From NCBI GenBank assembly GCA_038206985.1, contig JBBRAH010000012.1, positions 1 to 64,000 on the forward strand: a stretch of DNA of 64,000 nt, written 5' to 3'. This document shows positions 1-8,349 of this stretch, piece by piece (position 1 is the first letter of the stretch; each line of letters begins with the position of its first letter). A program made the position numbers and the translations under genes. Under the pieces are notes generated by a model, which saw only the letters and a list, made by a program, of their open reading frames with translations, made no database searches and was not told where the DNA came from. Source of the stretch: CAXMST01 sp038206985. GTDB lineage: Bacteria; Actinomycetota; Thermoleophilia; Solirubrobacterales; 70-9.

Positions 1-1335
1 TTCGACCGCACTGGCCACGGACTCGGCATCCGCGGGGTCGGGGACGATGATTTCAGTCGGCGCATTGGCCCCGCCGGGGAACGAGGCCGAAACCAGAGCC
101 TGGCCCTGCACTGCCTCGACATCGTCGCGGAAGCCGTTGGATGAGGTCAGTCCGTCGTCGTAGTTGAGCGTGCCGAGCGCCATCACCAGGAGGATCGCGA
201 AGGTGCCTCCCCAGACCCTGCGCGGATGGCGCGCGATCCGCTCGCCGAGCCGCCGCCACGGGCCATGCGTGGCGTCAGTGCCCTCGTCGCCGACGTGCGG
301 CACCCGGGGCCAGAACGCCCAGCGCGGGGCGAGCACCAGCAGTGCCGGCAGGAAGGTGAGCATCGAGAGCATCGCGGTGGCGATGCCGATCGCGCCGATC
401 GGGCCGAGGCTCTGCGTCGAGTTGAGATCCGCGAGAGCCAGACAGAGCAACGCCGCGATCACCGTTGCTCCTGAGGCGAGGATCGCCGGGCCCGCGGTGC
501 GCAGCGCGATACCCATTGCCGCGGACCGGTCCTCATTGGCCCGCAACTCTTCGCGGTAGCGCGAGATCAGCAGAAGCGCATAGTTGGTGCCTGCTCCGAG
601 CACGAGCACCGAGAGAATCGAGGAAGACTGACCGTTGACCGTGACGCCCGCCTCGGTGAGTCCGAAGCCGATTGCTCGCGTGACGATCTCGGCAAACGCC
701 ACCGCGAGCAGCGGGAACCAGAGCAGGATCGGCGAGCGGTAGATAAGGATCAGAAGCAGGAACACGAGCCCGAAGGCGGCGGCGAACAGCGTTCCGTTGA
801 TCGACTCGAAAACCTCGATCGCATCGGCCGAGAACCCCGCGGGGCCCGTAACAGCCACCTGCAGCTCGCCTGCCGCGTCGTAGTTATCGGTGCTGACGAG
901 GTCACGCGCGGCGGTGACCGGACCCCGGATGCTCTCGCCGTCGCCGGTGGCCGTGATGCTCGAGAAGACAAGTGTTGCGCTGCCGTCCTGGGAGGTCCGC
1001 CCGACCTCGAACGGTCGGCTCACTCCCTCGATGTCGGCGTTGAGTGCCTCCACGTCCGCCTGAATCTGCTGTCTGTCGGCGGCGGTCAGGCCACCCTCGC
1101 GCCTGTAGACGATCACGATGCCGGCCTGCTCGCCGTCAGTCAACTGGCGACTCTTCTCCAGGGCGAGCGTCGACTCGGCGTCACCCGGCAGGTAGGAGGA
1201 GGACTCGTTGTTCTCCGCATCGGCGAACTTGCCGGGCAGGTTGGTGGCGAAGATCGCGAAGATCGCGACGAACCAGATTGCGACGAAGACCCAGCGGGCC
1301 CGAGGTCTCGAGGGGAGCGTGATCAACCCGCGCAT
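1..1335 (-). CDS. MMPL/RND-family membrane transporter, 3' part beyond window
   Basis: The first 445 codons of a leftward gene that runs off the left edge, starting at ATG 1335. The protein begins with one transmembrane segment (about residues 13-33), then an extracytoplasmic loop of about 130 residues, then a cluster of hydrophobic helices (about 175-310) with the family motif GAGTNYALLLISRYREE near residue 250. This is the MMPL layout of the RND superfamily, proton-driven exporters of lipids and other hydrophobic compounds. In well-studied MmpL proteins the equivalent position of the motif is an Asp-Tyr proton-relay pair; here it is Asn-Tyr, so the energising residue must differ or lie in the missing half. 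It is divergent from the HIT gene with a 56 bp gap. Substrate unknown. Confidence 0.9.
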   Translation of the reverse strand, partial: MRGLITLPSRPRARWVFVAIWFVAIFAIFATNLPGKFADAENNESSSYLPGDAESTLALEKSRQLTDGEQAGIVIVYRREGGLTAADRQQIQADVEALNADIEGVSRPFEVGRTSQDGSATLVFSSITATGDGESIRGPVTAARDLVSTDNYDAAGELQVAVTGPAGFSADAIEVFESINGTLFAAAFGLVFLLLILIYRSPILLWFPLLAVAFAEIVTRAIGFGLTEAGVTVNGQSSSILSVLVLGAGTNYALLLISRYREELRANEDRSAAMGIALRTAGPAILASGATVIAALLCLALADLNSTQSLGPIGAIGIATAMLSMLTFLPALLVLAPRWAFWPRVPHVGDEGTDATHGPWRRLGERIARHPRRVWGGTFAILLVMALGTLNYDDGLTSSNGFRDDVEAVQGQALVSASFPGGANAPTEIIVPDPADAESVASAVE

Positions 1336-1391
1336 GCGGGCAAGATATGGGATCCGGGTCGCGGGTCGCTCGTCAATAGGATGCGCCGCCA

Positions 1392-1880
1392 ATGGCCAAC
1401 GAAAGGATCTGGGCGCCCTGGCGCCTCCGCTACGTGAAGAACGCCGACAAGAGCGACGACTGCATCTTCTGCGCCAAGCCCTGCGCCGGTGATGATCGGG
1501 AGACCCTGATCGTGCACCGCGGGACCTCGTGCTTCGTGATGCTCAACCTGTTCCCGTACACGAACGGCCACCTGATGGTCGCCCCCTTCGAGCACATCGG
1601 CGCCACCGAGGAGATCGAGGCGACGGTCACGGCGGAGATGATGGCCCTGGCTCAGCAAGGGATCCGGATCCTGCGCGAGGTCTACCAGCCCGAGGGCTTC
1701 AACCTTGGGATCAATCAGGGGCGGGTTGCGGGGGCCGGCGTCGAAGGACATATCCATCTGCATGTCGTGCCGCGCTGGGCGGGCGACAACAACTACATGC
1801 CGGTGATCGCGGATGCGCGTGTGATGCCGCAGTCATTGGAAGAGAGCTACGACGCCCTGCTGGGAGGCTTCAACGGATGA
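1392..1880 (+). CDS. HIT family hydrolase / AP4A phosphorylase-like
   Basis: A 162-residue histidine-triad protein. The triad HIHLHVV lies near residue 120 and a CIFC zinc-type pair near residue 24. Members of this branch, for example mycobacterial Rv2613c, cleave dinucleoside polyphosphates such as AP4A; the length and the start MANERIWAPWRLRYV fit that branch better than the short HINT type found at 5459. The ATG at 1392 is the first plausible start. The stop overlaps the start of the next gene (ATGA), so the two are translationally coupled. Substrate assignment is by family only. Confidence 0.92.
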   Translation: MANERIWAPWRLRYVKNADKSDDCIFCAKPCAGDDRETLIVHRGTSCFVMLNLFPYTNGHLMVAPFEHIGATEEIEATVTAEMMALAQQGIRILREVYQPEGFNLGINQGRVAGAGVEGHIHLHVVPRWAGDNNYMPVIADARVMPQSLEESYDALLGGFNG

Positions 1881-3271
1881 GTGAGACGACGAACGGCGGA
1901 CCCGGGACCATCGACGGGAGCACCTTCAAGGCCTACGACGTACGGGGGCTCTACGGAGAGCAGATGGATGCCAACAGCAACTACCTGCTGGGACGGGCCT
2001 TCGCCCGCGTCCTGGGTGAGCTGCGCGAAAAACCGCCCGCAGAGCTGACGATCGGCGTCGGCCGCGACATGCGCCTGCAGGCCCCCGAGATGGCGCAGGC
2101 CCTGCGCGACGGCATCGTCGCTGAGGGCGCCGACGTGGTCGATGTCGGCATGGTCGGGACCGAGATGCTGTATTTCGCCGTCGGCTTCGAGGAGCTCGAT
2201 GGCGGCGCGATGGTCACCGCTTCGCACAACCCCAAGGCCTACACCGGGGTCAAGCTGGTCCGCGAGGCCGCCCTCGCGCTCTCGGGCGACACAGGGATCA
2301 CCAGGATCCGCGATCTGATCGTCTCCGGGCTCGGCGATCCCCCCGGCGGAGGCAACGTCAGCGACCTCGACATCTACGAGGAGTTCTCGAAGCGGGCGAT
2401 GGGCTTCATCGATGTCGAGGCGATCACGCCGATGAAGGTGGTCGTCGACGGCGGCAACGGGATGGCAGGGCAGATGGTGGGCCCGCTGCTCGAGAAGCTG
2501 CCGATCGAGCTGGTCGCGACCTACTGGGAGCCGGATGGCAACTTCCCCGATCACGAGCCGAACCCGCTGCTGCCCGAGAACCGCGAGTTCATCATCAACA
2601 AGGTCAAGGAAGTGGGCGCCGACCTCGGCATCGCCTGGGACGGGGACGCCGACCGCTGCTTCTTCATCGACGATCGTGGCGAGTTCATCGATGGCGACTT
2701 CCTCACCGCGCTGCTCTCCAAGCTGGTGCTCAGCAAGGAGCCGGGCGCCGACATCCTCTACGACGTGCGCGCCTCGCGGGCGGTGCCGGACACGGTCACC
2801 GCCCACGGCGGCACGCCCCACATCAACAGGGTCGGGCACGCGTTCATGAAGCGGGCGATGCGCGAGCACTCGGCGGCATTCGCCGGCGAGGTCTCGGGCC
2901 ACTACTACTTCAAGGAGTTCTACAACGCGGACACCGGCACGATCCCGGCGCTGCTCGTGCTCGAGTTGCTGAGCAAGGAGGGGCGGCCGCTCTCGGAGTT
3001 GGTCGGAGACCTGGTCTCGAAGTACTTCATCAGCGGCGAGATCAACTCCGAGGTCGCCGACCAGGAGGCGAAGATGAAGGAGATCGAGGCCTCCCATCCG
3101 GAGGCTGAGATCAACTGGCTGGATGGCGTCTCCGTTGACTACGAGAACTGGCACTTCAACGTCCGCCCCTCGAACACCGAGCCGTTGCTGCGCCTCAACC
3201 TCGAGTCGCTGATCTCGCGCGAGGACATGGAAGCCAAGCGGGACGAGATGCTGGCCTTCATCCGGGCCTAG
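1877..3271 (+). CDS. manB: Phosphomannomutase/phosphoglucomutase
   Basis: A 464-residue alpha-D-phosphohexomutase that interconverts mannose- or glucose-6-phosphate and the 1-phosphates, feeding GDP-mannose and UDP-glucose for envelope glycans. All four active-site loops are visible: the phosphoserine loop TASHNPK (about 115), the metal loop DGDADR (about 257), the sugar loop GEVSGHYYF (about 337) and the phosphate-binding loop RPSNTEP (about 433). The ATG at 1877 overlaps the upstream stop by ATGA; the frame is also open upstream, but that extension lies over the HIT gene and has no family similarity. Mannose versus glucose preference cannot be read from the sequence. Confidence 0.95.
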   Translation: MSETTNGGPGTIDGSTFKAYDVRGLYGEQMDANSNYLLGRAFARVLGELREKPPAELTIGVGRDMRLQAPEMAQALRDGIVAEGADVVDVGMVGTEMLYFAVGFEELDGGAMVTASHNPKAYTGVKLVREAALALSGDTGITRIRDLIVSGLGDPPGGGNVSDLDIYEEFSKRAMGFIDVEAITPMKVVVDGGNGMAGQMVGPLLEKLPIELVATYWEPDGNFPDHEPNPLLPENREFIINKVKEVGADLGIAWDGDADRCFFIDDRGEFIDGDFLTALLSKLVLSKEPGADILYDVRASRAVPDTVTAHGGTPHINRVGHAFMKRAMREHSAAFAGEVSGHYYFKEFYNADTGTIPALLVLELLSKEGRPLSELVGDLVSKYFISGEINSEVADQEAKMKEIEASHPEAEINWLDGVSVDYENWHFNVRPSNTEPLLRLNLESLISREDMEAKRDEMLAFIRA

Positions 3272-3282
3272 GCGGCTCGACC

Positions 3283-4359
3283 GTGGACCCCGCCTCCCAG
3301 GATCACTCGCCGGAGCGGACCGGTCACGGGCTCGCGGATGAGCACGGTGGCGGCGGTGTCCTGACGACCGAGGAGGCCTGGGCCCGGGTCGGCGATGCCC
3401 GCATCACGATGCTGCGCATTCCGACCCCGTTCGCGGTGGGCAGGGTCAACACGTTCGTCATTGAGGACGAGCCCTTGACCCTGGTCGACACGGGTCCCAA
3501 CTCCGGCAAGGCCCTGGACGAACTCGAGACCCAGATGCGCGCGATCGGACACTCGATCGAGGCGCTGGAGCGGATCGTCGTCACGCATCAGCACATCGAC
3601 CACAGCGGCCTGGTCTCAATCGTGGCGCGCCGCTCCGGCGCCGAGGTCGTGGCAATCGACCGCCTCGCCCCGTGGATGGAGCACTACGCCGACAGCGCCG
3701 AGCTCGACGACAGCTTTGCCGCCCAACTCATGCTGGAGCACGGCATCCCGGCCGACATGGTCACCGCTCTCCGCACCGTCTCCGCCAGCTTCCGCCTCTG
3801 GGGTGCGGGCGCGACGGTCGATCGCACGCTGGCCGACGGCGAGCTGCTGGAGTTCGCGGGCCGCAGCCTCGAGGTTCAACTGCGTCCGGGGCACAGCCCG
3901 ACGGACACGTTGTTCTGGGACGCGGAGCGGCGGCTGCTGATCGGCGGCGACCACCTGCTCGCCCACATCTCCTCAAACCCCCTGCTGTCCCGGCCCCTCG
4001 ATGGGAGCCCCGAGCGACCGCGTTCCCTGAACGACTACATCGCGAGCCTGAAGCTCACGCGCGAGCTGCCCGTCGATGTCGTCCTCCCCGGCCACGGCGA
4101 GCCGGTCACCGGCCACGCGGAGCTGATCGACAAGCGACTGGAGTTGCACGAGCGCCGCGCCGACAAGCTCAGCGCCCTGCTCGCGAGCGGACCCCTCAGC
4201 GCCCACGCCATGGCTCAGGAGTTGTGGGGCAACGTGGCGGTGACCCAGGCCTTCCTCACCCTGAGCGAGGTCGTTGGCCACATGGATCTGCTGACCGAGC
4301 GCGGAAGGGTCAGGGAGACGAAGATCGACGGCTTGAAGCGCTTCGAGTTGACGTCCTGA
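3283..4359 (+). CDS. MBL-fold metallo-hydrolase with C-terminal winged helix
   Basis: A 358-residue metallo-beta-lactamase-fold protein. The zinc motif HQHIDHSG lies near residue 106, with later metal ligands in LRPGHSPTDT, IGGDHLL and VLPGHGE. The last ~70 residues look like the winged-helix tail found in LACTB2-like hydrolases. The GTG start at 3283 sits 11 nt after manB, so it is probably in the same transcript. The first ~27 residues are poorly conserved in appearance, and a later start is possible. LACTB2-type enzymes hydrolyse RNA or thioesters; the substrate here is unknown. Confidence 0.88.
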   Translation: MDPASQDHSPERTGHGLADEHGGGGVLTTEEAWARVGDARITMLRIPTPFAVGRVNTFVIEDEPLTLVDTGPNSGKALDELETQMRAIGHSIEALERIVVTHQHIDHSGLVSIVARRSGAEVVAIDRLAPWMEHYADSAELDDSFAAQLMLEHGIPADMVTALRTVSASFRLWGAGATVDRTLADGELLEFAGRSLEVQLRPGHSPTDTLFWDAERRLLIGGDHLLAHISSNPLLSRPLDGSPERPRSLNDYIASLKLTRELPVDVVLPGHGEPVTGHAELIDKRLELHERRADKLSALLASGPLSAHAMAQELWGNVAVTQAFLTLSEVVGHMDLLTERGRVRETKIDGLKRFELTS

Positions 4360-4428
4360 CCGGGAGGCGGGCGAGCCCCCTCCCGCTCTGCTCGCAACCC
4401 CGCGAACCGGCCAGGGTAGGATCCGGCG

Positions 4429-5445
4429 GTGAGTTCAGCCGCGACACCCGAGGCGCCCGCGCGGCCTGACACGTCCGGGAACCGGCAGCCGGACCCGGAG
4501 CGCCCGCTGAAGAAGCGGATGCTGATCATCGTCAACCCGTATGCGACGACCGTCTCCGACCGTCTCAAGAACCTGGTCGTCTACGCGTTGCAGGGCCGCT
4601 ACGAGGTGGAGGCCGTCACCACCGAGGCCCAGAACCACGCAACCGAGATCGGTCGTGAGGCGATCAACGGGGGCTACGACGTGGTGGTTGCCTTCGGGGG
4701 CGATGGCACGTTGAACGAGGTTGCCAACGGCCTGGCCGGCACCGACATCCCCGTCTCGGTGCTACCCGGCGGCTCCACCAACGTCGTCTGTCGCTCGCTC
4801 GGGATGCCCAACGACGTCGTCGATGCGACCGAGCACCTGCTCTCGCTGGCCGACGACTTCAAGCCCCGCAAGATCGACCTCGGCGTTGCCAACGGACGTC
4901 ACTTCGTCTTCGCCTGCGGCGCTGGTCTCGATGCCACCGCAGCGGCCCGGGTCGACGCCAACCCGCGCCTGAAGAACCGGATGGGGCCGTACTTCTACAC
5001 CTACGCCGCGGTACGCGGCTTCTATACCCGCTACCTGCGCGACCCGGTGATGATGCGGGCGGAGACCGCGGCCGGAAGCAGCGAGGGAGTGACCGCGATC
5101 TGCCAGAACTCCGATCCCTTCACCTACTTCAAGAACACCGAGGTGCGGATCTGCGAGGACGTGGAGTTCGACTCCGGCACGCTGTCGCTCGGCGTGCTCG
5201 GCCGCGCCAAGCAGCGCGACATGCCTTTCGTCATGGCCCGGGTGCTGATGCCCGGGATGAGCGCCACCGGCCACCGGCACATCGACCATTTCGCCGGCCT
5301 GACCGGGGCCCGCATCGAGTCGCTCTCCAGGGATGATGAGGGCCACTGGCGGAAGTTCCCGGTGCAGGTGGACGGCGACTACATCGGTGAGCACGGCGAG
5401 CTCGACCTGAGCGTCGACCCCGCCGCCCTGACGATCATCGCCTGA
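4429..5445 (+). CDS. Diacylglycerol/lipid kinase family protein
   Basis: A 338-residue protein of the DAGK catalytic family. The nucleotide-binding segment MLIIVNPYA starts near residue 31, the signature FGGDGTLNEVANGLAG near 88, and LPGGSTNVVCRSL near 113, which is a variant of the usual GTxND motif with STN. It phosphorylates a membrane lipid such as diacylglycerol, or a sphingosine-like alcohol, at the inner membrane face. GTG start at 4429, preceded by a 69 nt gap. The leading ~28 residues are Pro/Ala-rich and probably disordered. The exact lipid is not predictable. Confidence 0.9.
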   Translation: MSSAATPEAPARPDTSGNRQPDPERPLKKRMLIIVNPYATTVSDRLKNLVVYALQGRYEVEAVTTEAQNHATEIGREAINGGYDVVVAFGGDGTLNEVANGLAGTDIPVSVLPGGSTNVVCRSLGMPNDVVDATEHLLSLADDFKPRKIDLGVANGRHFVFACGAGLDATAAARVDANPRLKNRMGPYFYTYAAVRGFYTRYLRDPVMMRAETAAGSSEGVTAICQNSDPFTYFKNTEVRICEDVEFDSGTLSLGVLGRAKQRDMPFVMARVLMPGMSATGHRHIDHFAGLTGARIESLSRDDEGHWRKFPVQVDGDYIGEHGELDLSVDPAALTIIA

Positions 5446-5458
5446 GACCCCCTCTCGC

Positions 5459-5869
5459 ATGGCCGACTGCATCTTCTGCGCGATCGCCTCCGGTGAGGCC
5501 GAGGCAGAGATCGTCTACCGCGACGAGCATGCGGTCGCCTTTCTCGATGCCCGGCCGCTGTTCCACGGCCACGTCCTGCTGGTCCCCCACGACCACCACG
5601 AGACGCTCGCTGATCTACCCGTCGAGCAGGTCGGGCCGCTGTTCGAGGTGGCTCAGCAACTCTCGATCGCGGTGCGGGATGCGATGGACGCCACGGGCAC
5701 CTTCGTCGCGATCAACAACAAGGTCAGCCAGTCCGTCCCCCACCTCCACATCCACATCGTCCCCCGGACCAAGGGCGACGGCCTCAAGGGCTTCTTTTGG
5801 CCCCGCAACCAGTACGCCGAGGGCGAAGCGGCGGCCGCGGCGGAGAAGATCCGCGCGGCCCTGGATTGA
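5459..5869 (+). CDS. HIT family protein (HINT-type)
   Basis: A 136-residue histidine-triad protein starting MADCIFCAIASGE, with a zinc-type CIFC pair and the triad HLHIHIVP near residue 97. This is the size and pattern of HINT/HIT nucleotide hydrolases, which release AMP from adenylated substrates. It lies 13 nt after the lipid-kinase gene and closes the rightward string. It is the second HIT gene within 4 kb and differs from the first in length and sequence, so the two are not a recent duplication. Confidence 0.92.
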   Translation: MADCIFCAIASGEAEAEIVYRDEHAVAFLDARPLFHGHVLLVPHDHHETLADLPVEQVGPLFEVAQQLSIAVRDAMDATGTFVAINNKVSQSVPHLHIHIVPRTKGDGLKGFFWPRNQYAEGEAAAAAEKIRAALD

Positions 5870-5874
5870 AGATA

Positions 5875-5988
5875 GTCAGGTTTCCTGACGCGGCTGGGAG
5901 CGCCGAGGCCCAGGAAGAGGTCCGCCGGCCATAGCAGCGCTAGCCGGTGGGCCGATGACACTGGCATCGGCGCTCCCAGCCCGTCAGG
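5875..5988. repeat. Nested palindromic element between convergent genes
   Basis: A 22-23 bp inverted repeat, arms 5884-5906 and 5967-5988, matches perfectly except for one bulged base (the extra C at about 5891 of the left arm). Inside it are further paired segments: GGCCC with GGGCC, CCGGC with GCCGG, and TAGC with GCTA around the loop. A small hairpin at 5875-5889 (GTCAGG-TTT-CCTGAC) shares its right arm with the large stem, so the two are mutually exclusive. The right arm contains the stop codon of rel. There is no T-tract on either strand, so it is not a textbook intrinsic terminator. Confidence 0.75.
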
Positions 5989-8173
5989 CTCCCGGGGTCA
6001 CCCGGTAGGCGTCGAATACGCCGTCGACCTGGCGCAGGCGGGAGACCGCCTGTTTGAGCTGGGCCGTGTCACCGACTTCGACCACGAAGCGGTTCTGGAC
6101 CATCGGGTGCTTGGTCGCGCACTTTGCCTCGAGAATATTCAGTCCGGCCTCCGAGAAGCTTCTCGAGAGGTCTTCAAGGAGGCGGACTCGGTCCCAGGCA
6201 TCGATTTGAATCTCTACCCGGTAGGAGGTGCGATTGTCGCCGTCCCAGGAGACCGGTGTGAAGCGGTCCGGGGACTTCTTGAGCGCGGCGACGTTCTTGC
6301 AGTCCTCACGATGGATCGTGATGCCGCGCCCGAGTGAGACGTACCCGACGATCTCATCGCCGGGTACGGGGCGGCAACACTTGGCAAGCCGGACCATGAC
6401 GTCGCCGACGCCCTTGACGGCGATCCCGTAGCCGCTGGCCTGCTGCGTGCGCCGCTCGCGCTCGTCCTTGCCTTCGAGCACTCCCTCCAGGCGCGACTCG
6501 GTCTCGTCCCCGGCGACGGCTTCGCCCGCCTTGAGGCGCTGCATGAGCTTGTTGGTGACGGTGCCGTTGCTGATCTTGCCCTGACCCAGGGCGATGTAGA
6601 AGTCATCGGCCTTGCGGAAGCCCATCTCGCGGATCACGTCGACGAGCAGCGGCGAGCCCGCTATGCGCTGTGGCGGCAGGCCGCGCTTGCGCAGCGCCTC
6701 GGCGAGCGCCTCGCGCCCATCCTTCTCGGCATCTTCGCGGCGCTCGGCCTTCAGGAAGCTGCGGATCTTGTTCCGCGCCCGGGTGGTCTTGACCAGGCTG
6801 AGCCAGTCCCTCGAGGGTCCGCGCTCGCGCTTGGTGGTCAGCACCTCGACGATGTCGCCGCTCTTTAGCTGATAGTGGAGCGGGACGATCTTGCCGTTGA
6901 CTTTGGCGCCCACGCAGCGGTGACCGACGTCGGTGTGTACCGCGTAGGCGAAGTCCAGCGGGGTGGAGCCGGCGCTCAGGTTCTTGATCTCGCCCTTCGG
7001 CGTGAAAACGAAGACCTCGTCCTCAAAGAGGTCTACCTTGAGGGCCTCGAGGAACTCCTTGGGGTCCGCCTCGCCCTCGTCGTCGAGCAGGTGCCGGAGC
7101 CAGGTCATCTTCGACTTCTCGACGTCCTTGCGGCCCTTGCGGGAGCCGGAGCTGCCCTCCTTGTAGACGACGTGCGCGGCTACGCCGAACTCGGCGAGGT
7201 CGTGCATCTCGGAGGTGCGGATCTGGATCTCCAGCGGCTGGCCCTGAGGTCCGATCACCGTGGTGTGCAGCGCCTGGTAGAGGTTGAGCTTGGGCGTTGC
7301 GATGAAGTCCTTGAAGCGGCCCGGCAGGGGCTTCCAGACGGCGTGGATCACGCCGATCGCGCCGTAGCAGTCCTTGACCGATCCGACCAGCACGCGCATC
7401 GCCGTGAGGTCGTAGATCTCGTTGAACTCCCGGCCCTTCTTGGTCATCTTCGAATAGATCGAGTAGAAGTGCTTGGCACGGCCCGAGATCTGCGGATCCT
7501 CGATACCGACCTTCGCCAGTTCGCGGGCGAGGAAGCGCCCTGCGTCGGCCACGTACTCCTCGCGCTCGACGCGCTGCTGGCTGACCAGCTTCTTGATCTC
7601 GTCGTACTTGCGCGGGTGCAAGATCTGGAACGAGAGATCCTCGAGCTCCCACTTGATCGCGTGGATGCCCAGGCGGTGTGCGAGCGGGCCGTAGATCTCC
7701 AGGGTCTCGCGGGCCTTGCCGAGCTGCTTCTGCTTGGGCAGGGCCGAGAGAGTCCGCATGTTGTGCAGGCGGTCGGCGAGCTTGATCAGGATGACCCGCA
7801 CGTCGGCGGCCATCGCGACCATCATCTTGCGGTAGTTCTCGGCCTGGCTCTCGTCCCGGCTCTCGAAAGTGATCCCGGTCAGCTTGGTGACGCCGTCGAC
7901 GAGGTGGGCGACCGGATCGCCGAACTGCTCGGTGACCTCCTCGATGCTCGCGCTGGTGTCCTCGACGGTGTCGTGCAAGAGCGCCGCGCAGAGCGTCTCG
8001 GTGTCGAGCCGGAGACCCGCGCAGATCTTCGCGACCTCGACGGGGTGGTTGACGAAATCCTCGCCGGAGCGCCGCTTCTGATCGGCGTGCCGCTCGCAGG
8101 CGAAGACGAACGCACGCTCGACCGTCGGTCTGTCGATCTCCTCCTCGCCGCCCGTGGCGTGCTCGCCGATCAC
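5984..8173 (-). CDS. rel: Bifunctional (p)ppGpp synthetase/hydrolase
   Basis: A 729-residue long RelA/SpoT homologue controlling the stringent response. The N-terminal HD hydrolase keeps HDTVED (67-72). The synthetase domain keeps GRFKDFIATPK and YQALHTTVIGP (about 285-320); the RFKD form is typical of bifunctional enzymes. A TGS domain (about 385-445) and a C-terminal ACT domain (about 655-729) follow. GTG start at 8173. The frame stays open upstream past the recJ stop but contains no ATG, GTG or TTG, so the N-terminus is fixed unless an unusual codon is used. Same strand as recJ, 176 nt downstream of it. Confidence 0.96.
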   Translation of the reverse strand: MIGEHATGGEEEIDRPTVERAFVFACERHADQKRRSGEDFVNHPVEVAKICAGLRLDTETLCAALLHDTVEDTSASIEEVTEQFGDPVAHLVDGVTKLTGITFESRDESQAENYRKMMVAMAADVRVILIKLADRLHNMRTLSALPKQKQLGKARETLEIYGPLAHRLGIHAIKWELEDLSFQILHPRKYDEIKKLVSQQRVEREEYVADAGRFLARELAKVGIEDPQISGRAKHFYSIYSKMTKKGREFNEIYDLTAMRVLVGSVKDCYGAIGVIHAVWKPLPGRFKDFIATPKLNLYQALHTTVIGPQGQPLEIQIRTSEMHDLAEFGVAAHVVYKEGSSGSRKGRKDVEKSKMTWLRHLLDDEGEADPKEFLEALKVDLFEDEVFVFTPKGEIKNLSAGSTPLDFAYAVHTDVGHRCVGAKVNGKIVPLHYQLKSGDIVEVLTTKRERGPSRDWLSLVKTTRARNKIRSFLKAERREDAEKDGREALAEALRKRGLPPQRIAGSPLLVDVIREMGFRKADDFYIALGQGKISNGTVTNKLMQRLKAGEAVAGDETESRLEGVLEGKDERERRTQQASGYGIAVKGVGDVMVRLAKCCRPVPGDEIVGYVSLGRGITIHREDCKNVAALKKSPDRFTPVSWDGDNRTSYRVEIQIDAWDRVRLLEDLSRSFSEAGLNILEAKCATKHPMVQNRFVVEVGDTAQLKQAVSRLRQVDGVFDAYRVTPGA

Positions 8174-8349
8174 GGCAAACAGGTCCCCGAGGAGCGCTCG
8201 CTCCTCGTCTGTGAGGCCCTTTGTGATCTCGTCGTCGACCGGGACCGCCTCGGCCGATTCGCGCGCGCCGACGCGGGTGTGACCGTTGGGATCGATGCCG
8301 TTCTGCTCCGCGAGGCTGGGGTCAGCCTCGAGCGCGGGCTCGTCGCGGG

